Source: Fen-999 sp041480065 (lineage in GTDB: Bacteria; Pseudomonadota; Gammaproteobacteria; Burkholderiales; Rhodocyclaceae). Taken from it: a stretch of DNA of 64,000 nt. Within the stretch, counting starts at the first letter, position 1; each line of letters begins with the position of its first letter. Where the stretch lies: the NCBI GenBank assembly GCA_041480065.1, contig JBGOZF010000018.1, positions 1 to 64,000 of the forward strand, written 5' to 3'. This document shows positions 51,781 through 60,843 of this stretch, in pieces. Below the pieces are notes generated by a model, which was given only the letters and a program-made list of their open reading frames with translations, was not told where the DNA came from and did no database searches. Made by a program: the position numbers and the translations under genes.

Positions 51781-52551
51781 TTATCCCTCTTCGCGCCGCG
51801 CTTTCGGCGGCCGACCGCGGCGCTTCGGCAACAGGGCCGCGTCGCCGATCTGCGTCGCCGCGCGCAGACGGGCGATCGCCTGGCTGTGCAATTGGCAGAT
51901 GCGCGACTCGGTCACGCCCATGATTTCTCCGATTTCCTTCAGGTTCAGGTCTTCGTCGTAGTACAAGCCCATGACCATCTTCTCGCGCTCGGGCAGCGCC
52001 TCGATGCTGCGGATCAGCGCCCGCCGCATCTCGTCGTCCTCCAGGATCGCCAATGGATCGAGTTCCTGGCCGGCCACGTTGCGTTCAAGGTAGTCGTCAT
52101 CCTGGTCGCCGGAAAGGTCCTCCAGGTAGACCAGTTGATGGCCGCGCGCATCCTGCAGCAGCTTCTGGTAATCGGCGAGCGGCATGCCTAGCGCTTCGGC
52201 CAGCTCACCTTCGCTCGGCGCCCGCCCGTGGCGCTGTTCAAGTTGGTGGATCGTTTCTTCCACGCGCCGCATCTCGCGGCGCACACCGCGCGGCACCCAG
52301 TCGTTCTCCCGCAGGCCGTCCAGCATGGCACCGCGGATGCGCTGAACGGCATAGGTTTCGAACTGGGCGCCCAGTCCCTCCTCGAAACGGCTGATGGCAT
52401 CGAGCAGTCCGATCATGCCGTTCTGGATCAGGTCGTCCGCTTGCACGCTGGCGGGAAGCTTCGTCATCAACTGGAAGGCGAGGCGCTTGACCAGTTGGGA
52501 ATACTGTTGGACCAGTTGGTCCTTGTCAGGTACGCCCTGGGCCGTATACAT
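51781..52551 (-). CDS. fliA: flagellar sigma factor sigma-28
   Basis: The 256-aa protein has region 2 (YSQLVKRLAFQLMTKLPASV, DDLIQNGMIGLLDAISRFEE, then FETYAVQRIRGAMLDGLREN) and region 4 (LPEREKMVMGLYYDEDLNLK, then EIGEIMGVTESRICQLHSQA). It directs transcription of late genes, for which promoters are visible before fliC, fliD and flgM, and is held by FlgM until hook completion. It is the fifth gene of the flhB operon. Confidence 0.97.
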   Translation of the reverse strand: MYTAQGVPDKDQLVQQYSQLVKRLAFQLMTKLPASVQADDLIQNGMIGLLDAISRFEEGLGAQFETYAVQRIRGAMLDGLRENDWVPRGVRREMRRVEETIHQLEQRHGRAPSEGELAEALGMPLADYQKLLQDARGHQLVYLEDLSGDQDDDYLERNVAGQELDPLAILEDDEMRRALIRSIEALPEREKMVMGLYYDEDLNLKEIGEIMGVTESRICQLHSQAIARLRAATQIGDAALLPKRRGRPPKARREEG

Positions 52552-52584
52552 AGGCGGGGATCGCAGGCCGGAAAGTGCGACCTA

Positions 52585-53409
52585 CTATACCACCGAATCC
52601 AGCACCCCCGGCCGTACGGCGGCCGCTGCCGCCATCGGCAGGAAACCATCCATCCCGCCGCCGTCGATGGCCGGCGGCAGGCCATGGATCAGGGCGTTGG
52701 CGAGATGGTCGGTGACCGGCACCGCGGCGGCGCCGAGATAGTCGAGGCGAACGCCGAGGTGTTCGCGGGCAACGCGGCGCATGTTGTCATAGATCGCCCT
52801 CGCCTCTTCAGGCGAGCGCGCCCGGGTGACGGCGACCTGGAAGCTGTCCCGCCCCTGGTCCTGGGCAATGCGCTTGATCAGCGCGTAGGCCTGGGTAATG
52901 GCCGTGCCCTGCGCCGCCACCACCACTGCGAGGTGGCGCGCCGAGCTGGCGACCAGCGAGAGATGGCCGCTGCGTCGGGTCGCGCAGTCGATGAGAACGA
53001 AGCCGGCGCCCTGCTGAATGTCGCGCAAGCGCGCTGCAAGCCTCTTCTGACCTGCGTCGCCAAGGCGATCCAGTTCGCGCGCCGCCCGCGCCGCCGGCAG
53101 GATATGCACCATCGGCGCCGCCGGCAGCACCACCTGCGCGAGGTTGCGTTCGCCACGGACGACGTGCAGGAAGTCATGGCGCGCGGCGAGTCCGAACGCG
53201 GTCACAGCGTTGTCGGGGGCGGGGTTCTCGTCGATGATGACGACGCCGTGGCCGGATGCCGCCAACGCCACTGCGGTCTGCACCACCAGCGTGGTGCGGC
53301 CGCAGGCTTCGCGGCCCGAAGCGAAGGCCACCACCTGCGGACAACGGTTGCCGAACAAGCGGCGCAAACCGTCAGCCTGATCGCCGTTCCAGGCCGCCAG
53401 CTCAGCCAA
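52585..53409 (-). CDS. fleN: MinD-like flagellar number regulator (FleN/FlhG), degenerate ATP site
   Basis: The 274-aa protein appears to start at TTG 53409 after a GGGAG site, overlapping flhF by 8 bases; no ATG or GTG gives this frame. MinD-like elements are visible (AVALAASGHGVVIIDENPAP, then GFVLIDCATRRSGHLSLVAS, then ITQAYALIKRIAQDQGRD). The Walker A motif SGREACGRTT (31-40) replaces the usual SGKGGVGKT: both lysines are arginine and two glycines are lost, so ATP use may be altered. Normally FleN limits flagellar number together with FlhF. The position between flhF and fliA is canonical. Confidence 0.88.
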   Translation of the reverse strand: MAELAAWNGDQADGLRRLFGNRCPQVVAFASGREACGRTTLVVQTAVALAASGHGVVIIDENPAPDNAVTAFGLAARHDFLHVVRGERNLAQVVLPAAPMVHILPAARAARELDRLGDAGQKRLAARLRDIQQGAGFVLIDCATRRSGHLSLVASSARHLAVVVAAQGTAITQAYALIKRIAQDQGRDSFQVAVTRARSPEEARAIYDNMRRVAREHLGVRLDYLGAAAVPVTDHLANALIHGLPPAIDGGGMDGFLPMAAAAAVRPGVLDSVV

Positions 53410-54862
53410 GGGTCGCTCCCAGGGGCGACGAGGCGACCGTTTGCGACGCCATGGCCATGCCGACTTCCTGTTCATGCAGGCGGTGCGGCGAGGCGTCCGC
53501 AGGCAGCTTGAATGCGCGGTGCAGCAGGTAGTTGCGGTTGGGCAGATGCAGGTCTTCCGGCACGCGCTGGCCGTTGGTGACATAGGCCAGCAGCAGCCCG
53601 TGGCGCACGATGGCATCGAGCGCCGGCCCCAGCGACGCTGCTTCGTCGACCTTGGTCAGGATGCAGCCGGCAAGATCTTCGCCGGCATAGGAACGAACGA
53701 CGTCGTCGAGCGTGTCGCCGCGACTGCCGGAATTGAGCAGCAGCAGCCGCTTCACCTCGCCCGCGCGCGTCAGCATGGCCGCCTGCTCGGCTACCATGCG
53801 GTCACGCTGGCTCATGCCGACGGTATCGATGAGAATCATGTGCTTGCCGCGCAGATCGACCAGCGTCCGGCGCAGGTCCTCGCTGTCGCGCACGACATGG
53901 ACCGGCACACCGAGAATACGGCCGTAGATGCGCAACTGTTCGTGGGCGCCGATGCGGTAGCCGTCGGTCGTCAGCAGCGCCAGCTTGTCGGCGCCATAGC
54001 GCACAACGCAGCGCGCCGCCAACTTGGCGGTGGTGGTCGTCTTGCCGACGCCGGTCGGACCGACCAGGGCGAACACGCCGCCGCGGTCGATGATGTCGTT
54101 GTCGCCGGTCAGCGTGCGCAGCCGCCGGTTGATGGCGGCAACCAGCCATTTGCGGCCGTCTGGCGCGGCCAGCGTCTGCGGCAGCTCGTCGATCATGCGC
54201 CGTGCCAGCGCGCTGGAGAAACCGGCATCAAGGAGCTCGGCCAGCAGCAACGCCTGCACGGGGTTCTGGCGCGACATCTCGCCCCAGGCAAAGCCCGCCA
54301 GTTGCCGCTCGAGCATGGCCTTGATCGTCTGCATCTCGTTCATCAAATGGCTGACCTGGGCATCCGCGACCGGCGTGGCCGGGGCGCGCGACTCAAGGAC
54401 GCTTTCCGTCGACGCGCTGCGCAGCGTCGCCGCGACCTGCGCCACCGACGGCACGGGCGCTGCCGCACGCGGCGGCAGCGGCCGCAGGCGCGGCCACTCA
54501 TCGGCGTCTGCCGCATCCTGAACAGGCACGTTTTGCCCGGACGCCTGCCAGGTCCGGAATGGCGTCTGGGCGCGCGCCTTGGTCGACAGGCTGACGGTGT
54601 AGTCGTCCTCGTCCTCGATCGGCGCGGCGAAACGATCGACCGGGGCAGCCGGCCTGGCCGGCGGTTGTGCGACCGGCGGCGCTGGCGGTCGCGCCGGGCT
54701 CCGTGCGGACAACGCGTCGAGGCTTTCCGACGACATGGCCGTGATTTCGACGCCGCCCGGAACCGCCTTGTTGGCGACGACGATGGCGTCCGGTCCGAGT
54801 TCTTCCTTCACACGGCGCAGGGCGTCGCGCGCCGTTGGGGCGACAAAGCGTTGTACGGTCAT
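53402..54862 (-). CDS. flhF: SRP-like GTPase for polar flagellar placement
   Basis: The 486-aa protein has an N-terminal basic domain, a long proline/alanine-rich region (about 50-165), an N-domain helix and a G domain with G1 GPTGVGKTTTTAKLAAR at 268-284, LLTTDGYRIGAHEQLRIYGR, and the G4-like TKVDEAASLG. It marks the pole and recruits early flagellar proteins. It overlaps flhA by 4 bases (ATGA) and precedes fleN. Confidence 0.95.
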   Translation of the reverse strand: MTVQRFVAPTARDALRRVKEELGPDAIVVANKAVPGGVEITAMSSESLDALSARSPARPPAPPVAQPPARPAAPVDRFAAPIEDEDDYTVSLSTKARAQTPFRTWQASGQNVPVQDAADADEWPRLRPLPPRAAAPVPSVAQVAATLRSASTESVLESRAPATPVADAQVSHLMNEMQTIKAMLERQLAGFAWGEMSRQNPVQALLLAELLDAGFSSALARRMIDELPQTLAAPDGRKWLVAAINRRLRTLTGDNDIIDRGGVFALVGPTGVGKTTTTAKLAARCVVRYGADKLALLTTDGYRIGAHEQLRIYGRILGVPVHVVRDSEDLRRTLVDLRGKHMILIDTVGMSQRDRMVAEQAAMLTRAGEVKRLLLLNSGSRGDTLDDVVRSYAGEDLAGCILTKVDEAASLGPALDAIVRHGLLLAYVTNGQRVPEDLHLPNRNYLLHRAFKLPADASPHRLHEQEVGMAMASQTVASSPLGATLG

Positions 54863-56949
54863 GTCTTAGCTCCGATGACAGTCGTTACCTTGATGGTCTT
54901 GGATTCGGGGACTTCTGCGTTGGCCAGGACCCTGAGCGTCGGCCAGGCACGGCGCAGGAAGCGCGAGAGCAGCCAGCGCAACTGGCCCGGAACCAGCAGC
55001 ACGGCCGGCAGGCCGGCCTCCTCTTGGCGTTGCGCGGCAGCGGCGGTCTCGCGCAGCAAGGTGTCGGCGAGACCCGGCTCGATGCCCGAAGCATCGCCGC
55101 CGGTACCCTGCACGGCCTGGGCAAGCAGGCGCTCCAGGCCCGGCTCCAGCGCCATGACCTGCATCTCGACACCGCCCTGGTAGAGCTGCTGCACGATGGA
55201 ACGGCCAAGCGCGACTCGTACCTGGCCGGTGAGTTCGAGCGGGTCCTGCGTGCGCGGCGAGTATTCGGCCAGGATGTCGATGATGGTGCGCATGTCGCGG
55301 ATGCTGACGCCCTCTTCGAGCAGATTCTGCAGGACGCGCTGCACCGTGGCCAGCGGCAGTTGCTTGGGCACCAGGTCCTCGACCAGCTTGGGCGAGTCCT
55401 TGGCGATGTGGTCGAGCAGTTGCTGGGTTTCCTGGCGGCCGAGCAGTTCCGCCGCATGCGACATGATGATGTGGTTGAGATGCGTGGCGACGACCGTGCC
55501 GGCATCGACCACCGTGTAGCCCATGACATGCGCCTGGTCGCGCAGACCGGCTTCGATCCAGATCGCCGGCAGGCCGAAGGCCGGATCCTTGGTCGGTGTG
55601 CCGGCCAGGGTGCCGCTGACGCGACCGGGATTGATCGCCAGGAACATGCCGGGATAAGCCTCGCCAACGCCGGCCTCGACGCCCTTCAAGGCAATGCGGT
55701 AGCCATTCGGTTTCAATTCCAGGTTGTCGCGGATGTGCACCGGCGCCGAGAGGAAGCCGATCTCCTGGGCGAACTTCTTTCTCAGGCCGCGAATCCGTTT
55801 CAACAGTTCGCCGTCCTGATTGCGGTCCACCAGCGGAATCAGCCGATAGCCGACTTCGAGCCCGAGCACGTCCACGGGCGCCACGTCCGACCAACTGGCT
55901 TCCTGCGCCTCGGGCAGCGGAGCGGTCGGCACCGGAGCTGGCGCCCGTGTCGCCTCCGCCTCCTGACGCTGCATCGTCCACCAGGCCAGGCCGCCGATGG
56001 CCGACGCCAACAGCAGGAAAGCGAAATGCGGCATGCCGGGAATCAACCCGAGAACGGCGAGAATGCCGGCCGTCAGTATCAACACCATCGGGTTGCCGAA
56101 CACCTGGCCGATGAACTGCGCACCGAGGTCACCCTCTTCTTCACCGACGCGGGTGACGACCAGGCCGGCGGCAGTGGAAATGATCAGCGCCGGGATCTGC
56201 GCCACCAGGCCGTCGCCGATGGTGAGCAGGGTGTAGGCCTTGGCCGCCTGGCCGGCCTCCATGTCGTGCTGGAGAATGCCGACGACCAGTCCGCCGATCA
56301 GGTTGATGACCAGGATCAGGATGCCGGCAACGGCGTCGCCGCGCACGAATTTCGAGGCACCGTCCATGGCGCCGTAGAAGTCGGCTTCCTGGGCGATGTT
56401 GGCGCGCCGCTTCCTCGCCTCGTCTTCGCCGATCAGGCCGGCGTTGAGGTCGGCATCGATGGCCATCTGCTTGCCGGGCATGGCGTCGAGGGTGAAGCGT
56501 GCCGACACTTCGGCGATGCGGCCGGCGCCCTTGGTGATGACCACGAAGTTGATCACCGTCAGGATGACGAAGACGACAATGCCGACGGTATAGTTGCCGC
56601 CGACCAGGAAATGGCCGAAGGACTCGATCACCTTACCGGCGGCATCCGGACCGGTGTGGCCCTTGAGCAGCACGATCCGCGTCGAGGCGACGTTGAGCGA
56701 CAGCCGCAGCAGCGTCGTGATCAGCAAAACGGTCGGGAAGAGCGAGAAGTCGAGCGGCCTTCTGGCGTACATGGCCACCAGCATCACCATGATCGACAGC
56801 GAGATGTTGAAGCTGAAGAAGATGTCGAGTACGAACGCCGGCAGGGGCAGCACCATCATCGACAGGATGACGATGATCAGCCCCGGCGCCGCCAGCGCCT
56901 TGAGGTTGTTGCGGTTGAAGAAGGCCTGCAGGGTCAAGGCGCCGTTCAT
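54859..56949 (-). CDS. flhA: flagellar export gate protein
   Basis: The 696-aa protein has eight membrane segments in the N-terminal half (LKALAAPGLIIVILSMMVLP), the conserved FHIPEP-type cytoplasmic loop (RIAEVSARFTLDAMPGKQMA, then IDADLNAGLIGEDEARKRR) and a large C-terminal cytosolic domain. It forms the nonameric gate ring that receives chaperone-substrate complexes. It starts 76 bases after flhB. Confidence 0.97.
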   Translation of the reverse strand: MNGALTLQAFFNRNNLKALAAPGLIIVILSMMVLPLPAFVLDIFFSFNISLSIMVMLVAMYARRPLDFSLFPTVLLITTLLRLSLNVASTRIVLLKGHTGPDAAGKVIESFGHFLVGGNYTVGIVVFVILTVINFVVITKGAGRIAEVSARFTLDAMPGKQMAIDADLNAGLIGEDEARKRRANIAQEADFYGAMDGASKFVRGDAVAGILILVINLIGGLVVGILQHDMEAGQAAKAYTLLTIGDGLVAQIPALIISTAAGLVVTRVGEEEGDLGAQFIGQVFGNPMVLILTAGILAVLGLIPGMPHFAFLLLASAIGGLAWWTMQRQEAEATRAPAPVPTAPLPEAQEASWSDVAPVDVLGLEVGYRLIPLVDRNQDGELLKRIRGLRKKFAQEIGFLSAPVHIRDNLELKPNGYRIALKGVEAGVGEAYPGMFLAINPGRVSGTLAGTPTKDPAFGLPAIWIEAGLRDQAHVMGYTVVDAGTVVATHLNHIIMSHAAELLGRQETQQLLDHIAKDSPKLVEDLVPKQLPLATVQRVLQNLLEEGVSIRDMRTIIDILAEYSPRTQDPLELTGQVRVALGRSIVQQLYQGGVEMQVMALEPGLERLLAQAVQGTGGDASGIEPGLADTLLRETAAAAQRQEEAGLPAVLLVPGQLRWLLSRFLRRAWPTLRVLANAEVPESKTIKVTTVIGAKT

Positions 56950-57025
56950 GGCCTTGCCCGTTTCGAGTCATCCCCGCCGGCGCGGGCTGATGGCCGGCCC
57001 GATTGGCGAGTCCGGACCGCGGCGC

Positions 57026-58177
57026 TCATGCTGCGGCCCCCGGGTCCATGCCTGCCGGCACGGCGATGGCGTACGGCGCTTCCGGCGGCCGCATGGCCGC
57101 CGCGGCGCCGGCGGCGAAATACTGGTTCAACTGATAGACATAGGCCATCACCTCGGCCACGGCGGTATAGAGTGCCGCCGGAATCTGGTCGCCGATGTCG
57201 GTATGCCGGTAGAGGGCTCGCGCCAACGGCGGCGCTTCCAGAACCGGAACACTGTGTTCCTCGGCGAGGTCGCGAATCTTCTGCGCCATGATGTTCATGC
57301 CCTTGGCCACCACCTGCGGCGCCCCCATGCTGTCGCTGTCGTACTTGAGGGCCACGGCGAAGTGGGTCGGGTTGGTGACCACCACATCGGCCTTGGGCAC
57401 TTCGGCCATCATCCGCTTGCGCGCCATCTCGCGTTGCTGGCTGCGGATGCGCGCCTTCAATTGCGGATCGCCCTCCAGTTCCTTCATTTCCTGCCGCAGT
57501 TCCTCGCGCGTCATGCGCAGGCCCTCGTAATAGCGCCAGAGCTGGAAAGGCACGTCGATCGCCGCGATCACCGCCAGCCCCGCGACCATCGCGATTCCGG
57601 CAAACACCAGCATCTGCCCGAACGAGACGAGCGCAAGGTCCACCGGCTGCGCCATGAGCGCAAAGAGCTGACCTTCCTGGCGCCTGACCACCCAATAGAT
57701 GATGACGCCGATCAACAGCGCCTTGAGAACCGCCTTCACCAGTTCGCCGACGCTGTGCCAGGAGAACATCCGCCCGATGCCCTTGATCGGATCGATGCGG
57801 GTGAAATTCAGCGTCAGCACCTCTGGGGCGAATACCGCGCCGCCGATGGCGAATGGCGCCCCGACGGCCCCCACGATGGTGAGCAGAAACACCGGCGCGG
57901 CCAGCAGCAGCCCTTCCCAAGAAAGCGACGCAAACGATACTGCCAAGGATTCCGGGTTGAGCGCCGCGTCGCGGCTGAACGAAAGGCCGTGCCGAAGAAT
58001 GCCCTGCGCGCGCTCGGTCAGCCAGCCGCCCAGCACCCAGAAGCCGCCTACGGCAGCGGCCATCACCAGGAAGGCCATCAGTTCCCGCGACTGCGGCACC
58101 TGCCCCTCGGAACGCGCCTTTTCCAGGCGCCTTGCCGATGCGGGTTCCGTTCGTTCGAGATCGCTGTCTTCAGCCAA
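57026..58177 (-). CDS. flhB: flagellar export specificity switch protein
   Basis: The protein has 383 aa from TTG 58177, nine bases after GGAGG; an ATG eight codons earlier lacks a ribosome site and would lie in a palindrome. With the TTG start the N-terminus reads MAEDSDLERTEPASARRLEK, the NPTH autocleavage motif falls at 269-272, and total length equals that of enterobacterial FlhB. Four membrane segments precede the cytoplasmic domain, whose C-terminal fragment resembles FhlB of this window. It switches export from hook to filament subunits. It starts the operon flhB-flhA-flhF-fleN-fliA-motC-motD. Confidence 0.95.
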   Translation of the reverse strand: MAEDSDLERTEPASARRLEKARSEGQVPQSRELMAFLVMAAAVGGFWVLGGWLTERAQGILRHGLSFSRDAALNPESLAVSFASLSWEGLLLAAPVFLLTIVGAVGAPFAIGGAVFAPEVLTLNFTRIDPIKGIGRMFSWHSVGELVKAVLKALLIGVIIYWVVRRQEGQLFALMAQPVDLALVSFGQMLVFAGIAMVAGLAVIAAIDVPFQLWRYYEGLRMTREELRQEMKELEGDPQLKARIRSQQREMARKRMMAEVPKADVVVTNPTHFAVALKYDSDSMGAPQVVAKGMNIMAQKIRDLAEEHSVPVLEAPPLARALYRHTDIGDQIPAALYTAVAEVMAYVYQLNQYFAAGAAAAMRPPEAPYAIAVPAGMDPGAAA

Positions 58178-58190
58178 GGACAAATGCCTC

Positions 58191-58215
58191 CATGCCGGCA
58201 ATTATTGCCGGCATG
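58191..58215. repeat. perfect inverted repeat at the flhB ribosome site
   Basis: CATGCCGGCAA, TTA and TTGCCGGCATG form arms of 11 bp with a 3-base loop. On the flhB strand the hairpin touches the GGAGG (58187-58191). It might affect flhB translation or be an operator. Confidence 0.7.
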
Positions 58216-58414
58216 GTCAACAATCATTTCAGGATTAGAGCCGAATTAGCCCATTATTCCCGCCAACCGCGATCGGCGAAGAACCGGGTAACAGCGGGAT
58301 TTCAGCCTATCGAGGGACGAGCCGGTGGAACACCAGAACCACACTGGCCTTGAGAACGAGCGGCACCCAAAGAACCCAACCGAGGCGGAAGGAAGGCAAT
58401 GAGGCCAAGCCCCT

Positions 58415-58927
58415 TCACTCTTGTATTCCTGGCCCGGCTTGGTGCCAAATCCTGACTCGCATTAGCTCAACAAGATTGGCGGCTCGCAGGGAGCAGTCAC
58501 GTCCACTCTCGACCGTATCAGCCGTTATTGCCATCCTTCGTAACTCGTCGTCGGAACTGTTCGGCCTATTTCTTCTCATCTCTTCGATCCTCTCCTGGGG
58601 CACGGTATCGGGAACCTTGAGGATTGCCGGACACCGAAGTGTGAGTGGCGTCGCCCGAAAATATCCTTCGACGCCGTCGGTGACCTCATCGTCAATGCCA
58701 CCCGCAACTCGCCTTCCCTCGATCTCCGCGTAATACTCGGAGCGAACAGACGGGTTCTCCACAACGCAAATGTTGGCAATCAACGCCCGACTACCGGGAA
58801 GCCTGATTTCCCGGGAATGACATGCCGGCCTCCCTTTAGCGGTTGCGACAAGACTCGGGACAGTCTCCGCCGAAATCGCGCAAGGCGAAGCGAGTACCGT
58901 TACCGCAATGCAAATGGATCGCCTCAA
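58415..58927 (-). CDS. small secreted cysteine-containing protein, function unknown
   Basis: The 170-aa protein starts at TTG 58927, overlapping the cheA stop; no ATG or GTG gives this frame. A signal peptide is present (about residues 1-20, ending ISA), after which the mature part has four cysteines (ACHS, NICVV, RCPA, RDCSL), enough for two disulfides. I do not recognise the family. It sits between the che and flh groups, where related clusters would be continuous, and is somewhat less GC-rich than its neighbours. It could be an exported enzyme inhibitor-like or envelope protein. Role unknown. Confidence 0.6.
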   Translation of the reverse strand: MRRSICIAVTVLASPCAISAETVPSLVATAKGRPACHSREIRLPGSRALIANICVVENPSVRSEYYAEIEGRRVAGGIDDEVTDGVEGYFRATPLTLRCPAILKVPDTVPQERIEEMRRNRPNSSDDELRRMAITADTVESGRDCSLRAANLVELMRVRIWHQAGPGIQE

Positions 58928-60822
58928 GCCGCCAGACTACCGGCCGCCTGGAAACTCGACCGCGGCACGCCGCGGTTCTCGCCGAGCGACCCGAGCAGTT
59001 CCTTCATGTCGAGGATGAGCACGATCTGGCCATTGGACAGCGTTGTAACGCCGGCGACGCCCTTGGGCCGGAAGTCCTCGAGCGATTTTATGACGGCGTC
59101 CTCACGGCCCATGAAGCCGTCGATGGCCAGAATGAAAGTGCTCTCGGCGGTCTGCATCAGCACACCGTACTCGGGCACACCCTCCGGGCTCCAGCCGAGC
59201 AGATAGGACAAGGGGTACACCGGAAGGACCTCGCCGCGCACGACCATGGTGGCGCGACCGCCGACTTCCTGGACCGATTCGACATCGATCGGAAGGATCT
59301 CGCGCACCATGGACAGCGGCACGGCAAAGGGCTGCTTGCCGAGTTGCACCAGGAGAACGGGGAGGATGGCAAGCGTCAGCGGCAGGGAAATGACGAAACT
59401 CGTTCCCTTGCCCGCGGCAGAGCGAATCTCGATCGAACCGTTGAGCTTGTGGATGTTGGTCTTCACCACATCCATGCCGACACCGCGTCCGGACACATCG
59501 GAGGGCACATCCACGGTCGAGAATCCGGGCAGGAAGATCAAGGCATAGCTCTGCCTCTCATCCATGGTATTGGCCTCTTCATCGGTGATGAGGCCCTTCT
59601 CGATCGCCTTGGCGCGCAATTTTTCCGGGTTCATGCCGCGACCGTCGTCGGCGACGATGAGCACGATATGATCGCCCTCCTGGCGCGCCTCCAGGCGAAC
59701 TTCCGATTTCTCCGGCTTGCCGACGGCAAGCCGTTCCTGGGGCGTTTCGACGCCGTGGTCGACGGCGTTGCGGATCAGGTGGATGATCGGGTCCGACAAG
59801 TCCTCGATCATGGTCTTGTCGATCTCGGTCTCCTCGCCGGCAAGCACCAGATCCACGTCCTTGCCCAGACCACGGGCGAGGTCGCGGGCGATACGCGGAT
59901 ACTTCTGGAACAGCCGGCCAATCGGCTGCATGCGTGTCTTCATCACGGCGTTCTGCAGATCGGACACCAGCAGGTCGAGCTGGCTGACCGCCTGATCGAG
60001 TGCGTGCAGCGTCTCCGTGTCGCTGCGGCCATTGATGATGTCTGAACGCAAGGAGGTTAGCCGGTTCTTGGTCAGGCCGATTTCTCCGGAGAGATTCAGC
60101 ACCTGGTCGAGGCGGGAAGTGTCGACGCGGATCGTGACTTCCCGCACCTTCTCTTCGGCACGCCGGCCGACCGGCCCCTGATAGCCGGGCTTGTCGCTCG
60201 CGCGGCGGCCGATCGCATGCTGAATGATCTGTTCGGGTGTCTGCCCGGCAACGTCGGCATGAATCTCCGCAACGGCGGCAGGCGCAGTCGCGACGGATTC
60301 GGCAGGAACCCCAGTGACCGCCTGGTAGAGTTGGTTCCAATCGGGAGCGCCCGCGGCTGACGCCGAAGCGGCCACAGGGGCCTTGGGAGCTGCGACGGGC
60401 GCTGGAGCGACAGGCGAGCCGGCGGCCAGTCGCCCGGCAATGGCAGCCTTCAGGTTCGCCAGCAGACCGGGATCCGCTGCCTGCGGTTGGCCCCCCCGTT
60501 CCAGGGAGCCGAACATGTCGCGTACGGCACCGGTGGCCGCCATGACGACGTCCATTGCTTCCTTGGTGACCTGCATCTCGCCATTGCGAAACTTGTCGAA
60601 CAGGTTCTCGGTCAGGTGGCAGAGTGTGACAAGTTCGGCGGCATTGAGAAAACCGGCGCCACCCTTGATGGTATGAAAGCCCCGGAAGATGTCATTGAGC
60701 AGCTTCTTGTCGTCCGGACTCTTCTCGAGATCGACCAGCTTGTTGTCGACGCCAGAAAGTAGATCGGTGGCCTCGGTCAGGAAATCCTGAAGAAGGTCTT
60801 CCATGCCACTAAAGTCGCTCAT
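58924..60822 (-). CDS. cheA: chemotaxis histidine kinase
   Basis: The 632-aa protein has an Hpt domain with His50 in IFRGFHTIKGGAGF and an alanine/proline-rich stretch (about 110-215). The P3 dimer part is VDTSRLDQVLNLSGEIGLTK, the P4 kinase part has HLIRNAVDHGVE, DDGRGMNPEK and GRGVGMDVVK, and a P5 CheW-like domain follows. A separate P2 CheY-binding domain is not obvious. It phosphorylates CheY. The start has a GGGAGG site. It follows cheZ by 21 bases. Confidence 0.95.
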   Translation of the reverse strand: MSDFSGMEDLLQDFLTEATDLLSGVDNKLVDLEKSPDDKKLLNDIFRGFHTIKGGAGFLNAAELVTLCHLTENLFDKFRNGEMQVTKEAMDVVMAATGAVRDMFGSLERGGQPQAADPGLLANLKAAIAGRLAAGSPVAPAPVAAPKAPVAASASAAGAPDWNQLYQAVTGVPAESVATAPAAVAEIHADVAGQTPEQIIQHAIGRRASDKPGYQGPVGRRAEEKVREVTIRVDTSRLDQVLNLSGEIGLTKNRLTSLRSDIINGRSDTETLHALDQAVSQLDLLVSDLQNAVMKTRMQPIGRLFQKYPRIARDLARGLGKDVDLVLAGEETEIDKTMIEDLSDPIIHLIRNAVDHGVETPQERLAVGKPEKSEVRLEARQEGDHIVLIVADDGRGMNPEKLRAKAIEKGLITDEEANTMDERQSYALIFLPGFSTVDVPSDVSGRGVGMDVVKTNIHKLNGSIEIRSAAGKGTSFVISLPLTLAILPVLLVQLGKQPFAVPLSMVREILPIDVESVQEVGGRATMVVRGEVLPVYPLSYLLGWSPEGVPEYGVLMQTAESTFILAIDGFMGREDAVIKSLEDFRPKGVAGVTTLSNGQIVLILDMKELLGSLGENRGVPRSSFQAAGSLAA

Positions 60823-60843
60823 GTTCCGATCCTCCCTAAACGG

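Noticed and set aside
58202..58414. possible gene between flhB and the secreted protein
   Set aside because: No frame with a ribosome site or similarity; only the inverted repeat is notable.
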